Origin: Pseudomonadota bacterium
GTDB lineage: Bacteria > Pseudomonadota > Alphaproteobacteria > Rhizobiales > Aestuariivirgaceae
DNA length: 11,207 bases
Reading direction: 5' to 3'
Assembly: GCA_016522385.1 (NCBI GenBank)
Contig: JAEKFU010000389.1
Span: 1-11,207 of the forward strand
Position numbers and translations under genes: made by a program. The notes under the pieces were generated by a model. That model was not told where the DNA came from. It saw nothing but the letters and a program-made list of their open reading frames with translations, and did not search any database. This document shows, in pieces, positions 1 to 6,136 of the stretch (position 1 is its first letter; each line of letters opens with the position of its first letter).

Positions 1-52
1 GCAAGCGGAGCATAACGACGCCAGCGGGCGCACAAACACGGCCTTCGGTGGC

Positions 53-141
53 CCAAATCCGGCCATCGGACGTCGTTACGGAACTTGCCCGATGACCTAC
101 ATCGCGCTGCGTTCCGTAAGTAGCCGAGTGACCGGATTTGG
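53..141. repeat. Nested inverted repeat, about 89 bases
   Basis: An outer pair of perfect 10-base arms (CCAAATCCGG at 53-62, CCGGATTTGG at 132-141) encloses a second perfect 9-base pair (TTACGGAAC at 76-84, GTTCCGTAA at 111-119). That pair encloses a third 5-base pair (CGATG at 90-94, CATCG at 100-104) around a 5-base loop. The stretches between the outer and middle arms also pair in part, around TCGG. The whole region can fold as one long interrupted hairpin on either strand. No T-tract follows, so it is not a typical intrinsic terminator. It lies 65 bases upstream of the membrane protein gene at 207. It could be a dispersed palindromic element of the REP or MITE type, a structured leader or small RNA, or a set of operator sites. 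The arms are read directly; the role is unknown. Confidence 0.6.
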
Positions 142-206
142 ACCATCAAATGGTTCCATACGAGAAAGACGCGCTCTAGTTGGCAGACAGATGATGGGAG
201 CCGGTT

Positions 207-620
207 ATGTTCGAAACCCTCACGACCACACAAACGCTCGCCGGTTTGATCGGTCTTTACTTTCTGGCCGCTGGTATCGGGTTGCTCTTGGATCGGGACG
301 GTGTGATGAAAATGTCCGAAGCGCTCTTTATGCAGCCGATATTTGGGTATCTTGGCGGCGTAATGGCCTTTGCCATTGGCGGAGCCATAGTTGCCGTTCA
401 CAACGATTGGAGCGGCTTTCTCGCCGGCTTCGTCTCCCTGGTCGGCTGGATCGCGCTTGCCGAAGGCGTGCTGATGTTGGCCTGCCGCAAATTGTTTCTG
501 GGGTTGTTCTTGCCGATGGCTCAGTCGGTTGGTTTTGTGAAAGCCATGGGCCTCGGAACGATTGTCGCAGGTCTCGTGCTACTATGGGCCGGGCTTGCCA
601 CGTTGCTTGCGGATACTTGA
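207..620 (+). CDS. Small four-helix integral membrane protein, unknown function
   Basis: This 137-residue protein is almost entirely hydrophobic. Predicted membrane segments lie at about residues 10-28, 45-66, 69-92 and 112-134, with short polar turns (DRDGVMKMSE after helix 1, CRKLF after helix 3). It should sit in the inner membrane. The ATG at 207 is chosen because GGGAG at 196-200 lies 6 bases upstream. Codon third positions are GC-rich, which supports real coding. I do not recognise a characterised family, and no catalytic motif is visible. The 2OG oxygenase gene starts 86 bases after the stop on the same strand, so the two may be co-transcribed, although a palindrome lies between them. 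The same strand is also open in another frame here, but that frame reads as low-quality, Arg-rich sequence. Confidence 0.75.
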   Translation: MFETLTTTQTLAGLIGLYFLAAGIGLLLDRDGVMKMSEALFMQPIFGYLGGVMAFAIGGAIVAVHNDWSGFLAGFVSLVGWIALAEGVLMLACRKLFLGLFLPMAQSVGFVKAMGLGTIVAGLVLLWAGLATLLADT

Positions 621-671
621 CGCTAGCATGATATTGCCGGCCATGGCGCTTTCGATCTACTGTCGCGCGAT

Positions 672-684
672 GACTCCGGGAGTC
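672..684. promoter_or_regulatory. 13-base palindrome before the 2OG oxygenase gene
   Basis: The arms GACTCC and GGAGTC flank a central G, ending 22 bases before the ATG at 707. The site could be an operator or a weak hairpin between the membrane protein gene and the oxygenase gene. As RNA it gives only a 5-bp stem, followed by GAATTT, so it is a poor terminator. The symmetry is certain; the role is a guess. Confidence 0.3.
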
Positions 685-706
685 GAATTTGTGATGGAGC
701 ACGGCA

Positions 707-1552
707 ATGACGGATGCCGCGGACTTTATTGATACTGAGCGATACCCGATCGCCGACAGTTCCGCCTCTGCCTACGAGCAACTGGTGTACGGCATCCGGG
801 CCCAACTGGCCGACGATGGCTGCGCCGTGTTGCCGGCCTTCATCCGCCCCGATAGGATAGATGCGCTAATCGCCGAGTCGGACCGTGTCGCATCGAACGG
901 CCACCGCTCGTTCAACCGCACCAATGTCTATTTTACGCAGGATGATCCAAGTCTGCCGGAACGCCACCCGTTGCGCCGCTTCTACGATCGCTCGAACGCT
1001 TTTGTGCCGGCCGACAATTTCGGTCCGGACAGTGCACTGAGGAGCATCTATGAATGGCGGCATTTCCCAGCCTTCATTCAGGCTGTACTCGATGAGAAGC
1101 GGTTCTATCGCTACGCCGATCCGCTGGCCGACGTCATCATCAACGTGGTCGAGGAGGGCGATGGCTTTCCCTGGCACTTCGACACCAACAACTACACCGT
1201 GACGTTGGCCATACAGAACGGCGTTGCGGGCGGCGCCTTTGAGTATTGCCCAAACCTTAGAACGCCGACTGACGAGAACTATGACCGCGTCGAACAGGTG
1301 CTTGATGGCGAGTCATCAAAAATCAAAACCCTGCATCTGCAGCCCGGTGATCTGCAGATCTTCAAAGGGCGCTACTCATTGCATCGCGTGACGCCGGTAA
1401 TCGGCGAGCGCAAGCGCTACGTTGCGATTTTTTCCTTTGTTGAGGAGCCCGGAATGGTCGGCAGCCCGGAACGCACCCGCCAGCTCTATGGCCGCGTGCT
1501 GCCCATTCACCTGGAACGCGCCGGCCGGCGCGCCGATGCTTTGATCGACTAG
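707..1552 (+). CDS. 2-oxoglutarate/Fe(II) oxygenase, BesD/HalD-like, probable hydroxylase
   Basis: This 281-residue soluble protein has the double-stranded beta-helix oxygenase pattern. The proximal iron ligands H157 and D159 lie in the segment FPWHFDTNNYTV. The distal ligand H226 lies in SLHRVTP, after a PGDLQIFKG turn. R237, 11 residues later in GERKRYVAIFSF, should bind the 2-oxoglutarate carboxylate. The layout resembles the HalD/BesD group, which includes free amino-acid (lysine) halogenases and hydroxylases. The halogenases replace the iron-binding Asp with Gly to make room for chloride. Here the Asp is present, so hydroxylation is the expected reaction, probably on a free amino acid or similar small amine. 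The substrate cannot be read from the sequence. The start is supported by GGAG at 696-699. The gene may be co-transcribed with the membrane protein gene upstream. Family confidence is fairly good; substrate is unknown. Confidence 0.8.
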   Translation: MTDAADFIDTERYPIADSSASAYEQLVYGIRAQLADDGCAVLPAFIRPDRIDALIAESDRVASNGHRSFNRTNVYFTQDDPSLPERHPLRRFYDRSNAFVPADNFGPDSALRSIYEWRHFPAFIQAVLDEKRFYRYADPLADVIINVVEEGDGFPWHFDTNNYTVTLAIQNGVAGGAFEYCPNLRTPTDENYDRVEQVLDGESSKIKTLHLQPGDLQIFKGRYSLHRVTPVIGERKRYVAIFSFVEEPGMVGSPERTRQLYGRVLPIHLERAGRRADALID

Positions 1553-1558
1553 AATTGA

Positions 1559-1586
1559 TTGGCGATAGAGATCTACTCGATATAAT
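1559..1586 (+). promoter_or_regulatory. Sigma-70-type promoter for the small secreted protein gene
   Basis: A perfect TATAAT at 1581-1586 is preceded by TTGGCG (1559-1564) at a 16-base spacing. A slightly earlier TTGATT (1555-1560) would be spaced 20 bases, which is too long. Transcription would start near 1593 and leave a leader of about 30 bases containing the AAGGGAG ribosome binding site at 1608-1614. The promoter starts only 7 bases after the oxygenase stop, so the small gene is probably expressed on its own. Confidence 0.55.
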
Positions 1587-1622
1587 GAAATTGCGGGCGG
1601 ATCCACAAGGGAGTGTTTGTCT

Positions 1623-1895
1623 ATGAAAACGTTGACCCGGCTAGGGATTGCTTTCTCCGTGCTCTTCGGCATTTCGATATCTGCCAATGCGCAGGATTTT
1701 CCGGACAATGACATCACCCTAATCTGGGTCACCATCAAGGCTTATCCCGGTGAAAGCCTGTGGCAGGCTTGCCGGCGAGTTTATCAGTATGACGTTTATG
1801 TTGTTGCCGGCGCTTCCGGCAACAAGGTCAGATGCAAGATTGAGCACAGCCGCATCTACCAGTACGGCGAACGGCGCCAGAACTTCAATCAGTGA
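1623..1895 (+). CDS. Small secreted protein with two cysteines, unknown function
   Basis: This 90-residue protein begins with a clear Sec signal peptide: MKTLTRLGIAF, a hydrophobic core, then SISANA with likely cleavage before Q24 or D25. The mature part is about 66 residues, basic and rich in Tyr and Arg. Cysteines at 50 and 71 could form one disulfide in the periplasm. The ATG at 1623 is preferred over a TTG two codons upstream because AAGGGAG lies 8 bases before it. A good promoter lies just upstream. The last 11 bases overlap the 3' end of the convergent Rieske oxygenase gene. A perfect 10-bp hairpin (1801-1825) is embedded in its coding sequence at residues 60-68. I do not recognise the family. 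Confidence 0.65.
   Translation: MKTLTRLGIAFSVLFGISISANAQDFPDNDITLIWVTIKAYPGESLWQACRRVYQYDVYVVAGASGNKVRCKIEHSRIYQYGERRQNFNQ
1801..1825 (-). terminator. Strong perfect hairpin, possible terminator of the Rieske gene
   Basis: The arms TTGTTGCCGG (1801-1810) and CCGGCAACAA (1816-1825) are perfect 10-base complements around the 5-base loop CGCTT. On the minus strand the hairpin lies 60 bases after the Rieske stop codon, so it could end or stabilise that transcript. No T-run follows on either strand, which argues against a standard intrinsic terminator. It is fully inside the coding sequence of the small secreted protein, so it could also affect that mRNA. The hairpin is certain; the function is inferred. 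Confidence 0.35.
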
Positions 1896-3039
1896 CCGGC
1901 CCGATCAGGGCATCATGGACGAAGCGCTGGAACAGGTGTACGTGGTGCTCCGAAAATTCGCAGTGGTTGCGATCGACGACGAACTTGCCTTGCCGATAGC
2001 CGCGTGAGCGCAGGCCCTTCTGCACGTTTTCACACAGCGCCATGTCTTCAGGTACCAGAACACCGTTGATGTAGTCGACAAGGCGTTGTTCCTGTAGGTC
2101 GGGCTCGCGGTGCGCGAAATAGAAATCGTGACGTACTGTGCAGGTCTGCGGACCTGTCGGGATGACCTGAAACATGATCGCACTGGCAGGTCCGGGGAAA
2201 AACAGCGGGATCAGGTTTGGCCAGAGGAATCCGAACAGCGATTCCTGCTCAGCTTCGCCGGCTTCGAGCACATAGGCCGCTTTGTTGAGCGTCTTGCCAC
2301 GTACAGCGTGAGAAAAGGTGATGCCGTCATCTGTCCATTCGGCCTGATGCTCGTAATCGACGACCGCCATCAGAGATTTGTGGTTGACCGCGCAATGATA
2401 ACATTCGTGGTTGTTGTCGATCACCGTTTTCCAATTCGCGGCAACCGGCCGATCGAATCGAGCAATTCGGACAAGTTCGTCGAACTGCGGACAATAGTCC
2501 CGCATGTCCTTGAGAAGTTTGCCAGCCTGAGGGGTCAGTGGTGCCGCATCAGGATCGAGATTAACGAAAAGAAAACCGCCAAAATCCTCTAACCGGACAG
2601 GTTTGAGGTTAGCATTTTCCGGGATCCAGTCCTTCAGCGCATCGCGGCCGCGGGCGCCACGAAAGCAGCCATCCGGCCGATAGCACCACTGATGATAGGG
2701 GCAAACGATCAGATTTGTGTTGCCTTGGCCTTTAAGCAATGGATGCGCTCTATGGCTGCATACATTGTAGAATGCATGCAACTCGCGATCCGCGCCGCGA
2801 ATGATGAAGATGCCTTGGTCAGCGACCTCTCCGCAGTAATAGTCGCCGGGTTCCGGTAGATCGCTGATGTGGCATTGGTACCACCAATTCTTGTAGTAGA
2901 TCGCCTCGTGTTCCAGGCAAAAAATGTCTGGGTCGTAGTACCACTCTGCTGGCAGCGTCCACGAGTGTTCGGCTCTTTTGGGATCAAACCTACCGCTGTC
3001 GAGCGGTACCCGTAGCTTAAGAGAAGATGGCTCGTACAT
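1885..3039 (-). CDS. Rieske non-haem iron oxygenase, quaternary-ammonium type, oxygenase subunit
   Basis: This 384-residue protein is an alpha subunit of a two-component Rieske oxygenase. The N-terminal [2Fe-2S] domain carries C94-S-H96 and C113-P-Y-H116. The catalytic domain carries the mononuclear iron ligands H215 and H220 (NNHECYHCAVNH) and a likely D332 (VPEDMALCENVQ). The residue bridging Rieske and iron sites between subunits is E212 rather than the Asp usual in aromatic dioxygenases. Carnitine monooxygenase CntA has Glu at the same place, with the same E-x2-H-x4-H spacing, and glycine betaine oxygenases are similar. The likely reaction is oxidative demethylation or C-N cleavage of a betaine, carnitine or related amine. 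Which one is not decidable here. It needs a flavin/ferredoxin reductase, and none is visible in the window. The start is supported by GGAGG at 3051-3055. The 3' end overlaps the convergent small gene by 11 bases. Confidence 0.88.
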   Translation of the reverse strand: MYEPSSLKLRVPLDSGRFDPKRAEHSWTLPAEWYYDPDIFCLEHEAIYYKNWWYQCHISDLPEPGDYYCGEVADQGIFIIRGADRELHAFYNVCSHRAHPLLKGQGNTNLIVCPYHQWCYRPDGCFRGARGRDALKDWIPENANLKPVRLEDFGGFLFVNLDPDAAPLTPQAGKLLKDMRDYCPQFDELVRIARFDRPVAANWKTVIDNNHECYHCAVNHKSLMAVVDYEHQAEWTDDGITFSHAVRGKTLNKAAYVLEAGEAEQESLFGFLWPNLIPLFFPGPASAIMFQVIPTGPQTCTVRHDFYFAHREPDLQEQRLVDYINGVLVPEDMALCENVQKGLRSRGYRQGKFVVDRNHCEFSEHHVHLFQRFVHDALIGPVTD

Positions 3040-3089
3040 AACGCAGTTTCCTCCGCAACGGTCTCATGACCAGTGCATCGCAGGCCAAA

Positions 3090-3158
3090 ATTATGAGGAC
3101 GTTTTGGATCGGATGGTACTGAAATTTTTTGTCATTTCGGCACTGATCCAACTGGATC
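3090..3158 (-). promoter_or_regulatory. Candidate promoter and upstream operator of the Rieske gene
   Basis: Read on the minus strand, CATAAT (3090-3095) is a good -10 box about 50 bases before the ATG. The best -35 match at 18 bases is poor (GTACCA, 3114-3119), which suggests an activated promoter. Further upstream, at 3145-3158, the arms GATCCA and TGGATC flank a central AC. That places the palindrome roughly 60-75 bases before the expected transcript start, a usual position for an activator. The rest of the 315-base gap between the Rieske and amidase genes holds no gene that I can support. Confidence 0.35.
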
Positions 3159-3255
3159 GTTTGAGTGCTCAGGGTTCGGCACGTAGCGACACCGGCCCAA
3201 GCTTTATTTTCGGCAACACCATTTACCATTGGCTCAGCGATCCTTGCTTATGAGG

Positions 3256-3279
3256 GAGTTCAGGTAATTCCTTGAACTC
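3256..3279. repeat. Inverted repeat between the amidase and Rieske genes
   Basis: Arms GAGTTCA (3256-3262) and TGAACTC (3273-3279) are perfect complements. An inner GG/CC pair extends the stem past a one-base bulge. The site lies 75 bases downstream of the amidase stop on the minus strand. No T-tract follows on either strand. It could be a weak transcript end for the amidase gene or a regulator site for the Rieske gene. Confidence 0.35.
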
Positions 3280-3354
3280 TATTGCGGAGAACCAGAATCG
3301 CCTTCCGGGAACAATCAGGTCAAGGCGAACCCGATTGCGCTTGATGAAATCCGT

Positions 3355-4758
3355 CTAACCGCCGGCCGGATCAATCGGGCCTGGCATCGGGTTGGCGGCT
3401 TCGATAATCTCGCCGGCCGCCAGTAGAGTATCTTCCCGGTAGCGGCCGGCAACCAGTTGTACACCGACCGGCACATTGCCCTCGGTAAGCCCGGTTGCGA
3501 CACTAAGGCCGGGAAGGCCCATTAGGGGTAGGCCGACTTGAGTGAGCTGAGCTTCGATCACCCGGTCGAACGACTCCGGCGATTGGATGTCCAGCAGGTC
3601 AGGGAAGGGGAGTTCGCCTGACACTGGGCAGATCAACAGCGGATATCTTTGCAGGAACAGCTGCCAGGCCCTTATCAAGCTTGCCCTGCGCTGCAAGCTG
3701 TCCAGCAGGTCGTTGAGACCGGGCTCAGGGCACAGGCGGACCATTTGCCGATAAACAAACGTCGCATCAGGATCATCCTCCTGGTCGACGGCGACCGCAC
3801 CGGTACGGCGGAATTCGGCGAGCCATAGCATGGCCTGTAGCTTCGCGGCTTCGCGAAATCCCGGACAGTCGACTTCGTCCACCTCCCAGCCTGCATCTTC
3901 GAGCTGCTGCGCGGCCGCACGCAATGCCGTCTGCACGGCACGATCGACCTTGAGCCCTTCCGGAGAGATGGTCAGTGCCGCTCGTTTGGGCTGCGCCGGC
4001 AATTCGGCCGGAACCGGCACCCACCAGGGATCGCGCAGGTCTTCACCGGCCAGTGCCTGAAAGCCCGCCCGCAAATCCGTCATGCTGCGCGCCAGTGGTC
4101 CCGACACCGCCATTAGCTGACCACCGATATGTCGGTCCGGCGCGCTCAGGTTGACGGCGGGAATGCGGCCAAGCGTCGGGCGCAGGCCGTGGATCCCGCA
4201 CGCATAAGCCGGATAACGGATCGAGCCGCCGATATCGGTGCCATGTCCGATGGCGCCGATCCCGGCTACCGTCGCCGCCGCCGCCCCGCCCGATGACCCG
4301 CCGGGCGTGATGCCGGGATTGCGCGGATTGAGCGTGTGGCCATGCACAGAATTGCGTGTGAACCAGCGCAAGCTGAAGGCTGGCGTATTGGTGCGCCCGA
4401 TGATCACAGCACCGCTGTCGCGGAAATTGCTTACCACCGGGCTGTCATGCTCGGCCATTAGGTCCTTTTGGATACGCAGACCGTTAGTGGTGGCATATCC
4501 GACCTGATCGGTATTCACCTTCACGGTCACTGGCACGCCAGCCAGCGGTCCGGCGTCGCCGCTGCGCGCGATCTGTTCATCGACAGCGTCGGCCGCCGCC
4601 AATGCCTCCCGGGGCAGTTCCTGTACCACGGCATTAATCGCCGGGTTGACATCGGCTAGCCGCGCCAACGCGCTTTCGATGACCTCCCGCGCGGACACTT
4701 TGCGGCTCCGTACATTGCGGGCAATTTCGACAGCCGACATGCGCCACAGATCGGTCAT
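3355..4758 (-). CDS. Amidase-signature family hydrolase
   Basis: This 467-residue cytoplasmic enzyme belongs to the amidase signature family, which hydrolyses amide bonds to a carboxylate and an amine or ammonia. The Ser-cisSer-Lys triad is visible: K80 in VPVTVKVNTD, S155 in TPGGSSGGA and nucleophile S179 in GTDIGGSIRYPA. The spacings (75 and 24 residues) equal those of fatty acid amide hydrolase (K142, S217, S241). The C-terminal region (LPLMGLPGLSVATGL, VPVGVQLVAGRYRED) is also typical, and the length is normal. There is no GatB or GatC neighbour, so it is not likely to be the tRNA amidotransferase subunit. The substrate is not predictable within this family. The ATG at 4758 has only a weak ribosome site (AAGAGA, 9 bases away), and M7 is an alternative start. 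It lies upstream of the Rieske gene on the same strand with a 315-base gap, so separate transcription is likely. Confidence 0.9.
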   Translation of the reverse strand: MTDLWRMSAVEIARNVRSRKVSAREVIESALARLADVNPAINAVVQELPREALAAADAVDEQIARSGDAGPLAGVPVTVKVNTDQVGYATTNGLRIQKDLMAEHDSPVVSNFRDSGAVIIGRTNTPAFSLRWFTRNSVHGHTLNPRNPGITPGGSSGGAAAATVAGIGAIGHGTDIGGSIRYPAYACGIHGLRPTLGRIPAVNLSAPDRHIGGQLMAVSGPLARSMTDLRAGFQALAGEDLRDPWWVPVPAELPAQPKRAALTISPEGLKVDRAVQTALRAAAQQLEDAGWEVDEVDCPGFREAAKLQAMLWLAEFRRTGAVAVDQEDDPDATFVYRQMVRLCPEPGLNDLLDSLQRRASLIRAWQLFLQRYPLLICPVSGELPFPDLLDIQSPESFDRVIEAQLTQVGLPLMGLPGLSVATGLTEGNVPVGVQLVAGRYREDTLLAAGEIIEAANPMPGPIDPAGG

Positions 4759-4964
4759 ATGAGTTGTCTCTTGAAGATGGTTGCAGCGTGAGTGTGTATT
4801 GCATGGGCGGGGGCGTCAAGGCAGCTTGGCATCATGCCCGTACGACGCCAATCCAAAGCTTCGTAAGTCTGGTGAAGTCTGACAGCTGAACGAGTTGTTC
4901 TGCAGTCATTCATATCGCACGTGGTAAATCTGACAAGTCGACCCCGCTGCAATCACCGCAACGG

Positions 4965-4992
4965 TTGTCAGTTCGCTGACGCCGTGTAGACT
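4965..4992 (+). promoter_or_regulatory. Candidate sigma-70 promoter of the OmpA-domain gene
   Basis: TTGTCA (4965-4970, five of six consensus bases) and TAGACT (4987-4992, four of six) are 16 bases apart. Transcription would start near 4999 and give a leader of about 80 bases. The promoter lies in the 320-base divergent gap between the amidase (-) and OmpA-domain (+) genes. For the amidase direction, a TTGACG is visible near 4816 but has no convincing -10 partner. Confidence 0.45.
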
Positions 4993-5022
4993 GTGCACGT
5001 GAGGAGTAGCGTACGACGAGTA

Positions 5023-5064
5023 TCGGCGGGCGCGCCGACGAGATTTGCGTGCGCCCGCGCAAAT
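5023..5064 (+). promoter_or_regulatory. Two hairpins in the leader of the OmpA-domain gene
   Basis: The first hairpin has perfect arms TCGGCG and CGCCGA (5023-5028, 5033-5038) around the 4-base loop GGCG. The second has arms ATTTGCG and CGCAAAT (5043-5049, 5058-5064) around an 8-base GC-rich loop. The second ends only 3 bases before the AGGAGGA ribosome binding site (5068-5074). Both fall inside the predicted leader and could control mRNA stability or ribosome access. They match no riboswitch family that I recognise. Confidence 0.45.
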
Positions 5065-5078
5065 GATAGGAGGACAAA

Positions 5079-5687
5079 ATGAGACGTTTGGCAGCCACAT
5101 GTGGCGCGCTGCTGCTCGGTGCGGGATTGCTAATCACACCCGCGATCGGACAGGAGGCCGTGTCGGCCGACAATATCGTCAAGGCGCTGAAGAAGAAGGG
5201 CAAGACCCGCAGCATCCTGCAGCCCTCGGGTAGCGGACTGACCGACGAGCAGTCAAACTTTATCGACGGGCTGAAGGGCAAGACCCGTGAGATCGTCGTC
5301 GAGGAACGCAAACAGCTGACAAAGATTGTCAAGGATCAGGGCCTGCCGTCGTTCGATCTGGAGATCTATTTTAACCTGAACTCAGCCGAGATTACCGGTG
5401 AGGCGCGTCCGGCATTACGTGAACTGGGCCTGGCGCTCAGGAACGTCCAGCTCAAGGATGCCGTCATTCTGCTTAACGGACACACCGACGCGACCGGCAG
5501 CGCTGAACATAATCAACAGTTGTCACAGGCCCGCGCCAAGAGTGTCAGGACGTTTCTGATCGACAATTTCGGTGTTAGCGCCAACCAGTTGATTGCCGTT
5601 GGCTATGGCGAGGAACAGTTGAAAAATTCCGCCGAACCAGATGCCGGCGAAAATCGTCGGGTGCAAATCGTCAATCTCGGTGGTTGA
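5079..5687 (+). CDS. Secreted OmpA-domain protein, peptidoglycan-binding
   Basis: This 202-residue protein has a Sec signal peptide (MRR, a hydrophobic stretch, then TPAIGQ, with cleavage near residue 24-25). A charged, Lys-rich linker of about 60 residues follows. An OmpA C-terminal domain spans about residues 93-200. The domain shows EIYFNLNSAEIT, NGHTDATGS, NQQLSQARAKSV, GYGEEQ and ENRRVQI. D137 and R152 occupy the 15-residue-apart pair that grips diaminopimelate in OmpA-type domains. There is no beta-barrel and no lipobox, so it is probably a soluble periplasmic protein attached to peptidoglycan. The start is clear because of a near-perfect AGGAGGA at 5068-5074. It stands divergent from the amidase and has its own predicted promoter. 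A similar domain occurs in Pal, MotB and other envelope proteins, so the exact role is open. Confidence 0.85.
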   Translation: MRRLAATCGALLLGAGLLITPAIGQEAVSADNIVKALKKKGKTRSILQPSGSGLTDEQSNFIDGLKGKTREIVVEERKQLTKIVKDQGLPSFDLEIYFNLNSAEITGEARPALRELGLALRNVQLKDAVILLNGHTDATGSAEHNQQLSQARAKSVRTFLIDNFGVSANQLIAVGYGEEQLKNSAEPDAGENRRVQIVNLGG

Positions 5688-5785
5688 TGGTTAGTTTGAC
5701 AGTGATTGAACACCGGCAATTGCCTGGATTTTGCGCTTGTCCAGGACGAAAGAAGCTAGAACCAGAAATGTGCGAAGGGCGCTCA

Positions 5786-6136
5786 ATGTCCAGCAAGGAC
5801 GCCGGGGCGAGCGACGGGCGGCGAAGAAAACGCGAATCGAACTGGCATCCGCCGGCCGTTGCGTTGCGGCTGGACAATTCGCCGTTGTTTGCCTGGCTGC
5901 TGCGTCCGGTAAGGATGTTCCGGTGGCTGGCTGATGCCTGGTTCGCGATCACAGAACCTGTATTCCTGGTCGGCCTTGCTGTTCTCGCGTGGGCCTACCT
6001 GCAACCGTCGCCGCCGCATGGACGGGCTGGGCTAAGGCTTCAAAGACGCCCTTGGTGGAGGTTTAGCCGTTTAACCCGCAACTCTCCGGTCAGGCAGCGG
6101 CATCCATCGAATTGCGCATGGGGAACCAGGCGGTAA
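5786..6136 (+). CDS. Doubtful single-helix membrane ORF, possibly frameshifted at its end
   Basis: This reading frame gives 116 residues: a basic N-terminus (DGRRRKRES), an amphipathic stretch rich in Trp, Leu and Arg, and one membrane helix at about residues 53-72 (ITEPVFLVGLAVLAWAYL). Up to about base 6017 the codons are GC-ending like neighbouring genes. After that they turn poor (CTA, AGG, CTT, CAA, AGA) and the product becomes Arg-rich. In the +1 frame a TAA occurs at 6033-6035. The true end may therefore lie there after a frameshift, or the tail may be noise. As written, the last 47 bases overlap the 3' end of the convergent kinase gene. The ribosome site is weak, and an alternative ATG lies at 5768. 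It follows the OmpA-domain gene by 98 bases. No family is recognised. Confidence 0.35.
   Translation: MSSKDAGASDGRRRKRESNWHPPAVALRLDNSPLFAWLLRPVRMFRWLADAWFAITEPVFLVGLAVLAWAYLQPSPPHGRAGLRLQRRPWWRFSRLTRNSPVRQRHPSNCAWGTRR

Noticed and set aside
1..66. Minus-strand ORF starting at 66 and running off the left edge (MAGFGPPKAV...)
   Set aside because: Only 22 codons are visible, there is no ribosome site, and the start lies inside the long palindrome.
2..631. A plus-strand frame open from the window edge through 631
   Set aside because: From 207 on it overlaps the well-supported membrane protein gene in another frame. Its product is Arg- and Ser-rich with no recognisable domain, and no ribosome site supports the ATG at 92. 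The first bases could belong to a gene outside the window, but no stop supports that.
1349..1360. 12-base palindrome GATCTGCAGATC
   Set aside because: It lies within the conserved PGDLQIFKG coding region of the oxygenase, so protein constraint explains it well enough.
2110..2592. 160-codon plus-strand ORF opposite the Rieske gene
   Set aside because: It is fully antisense to a gene with all catalytic motifs, and its own product shows no domain.
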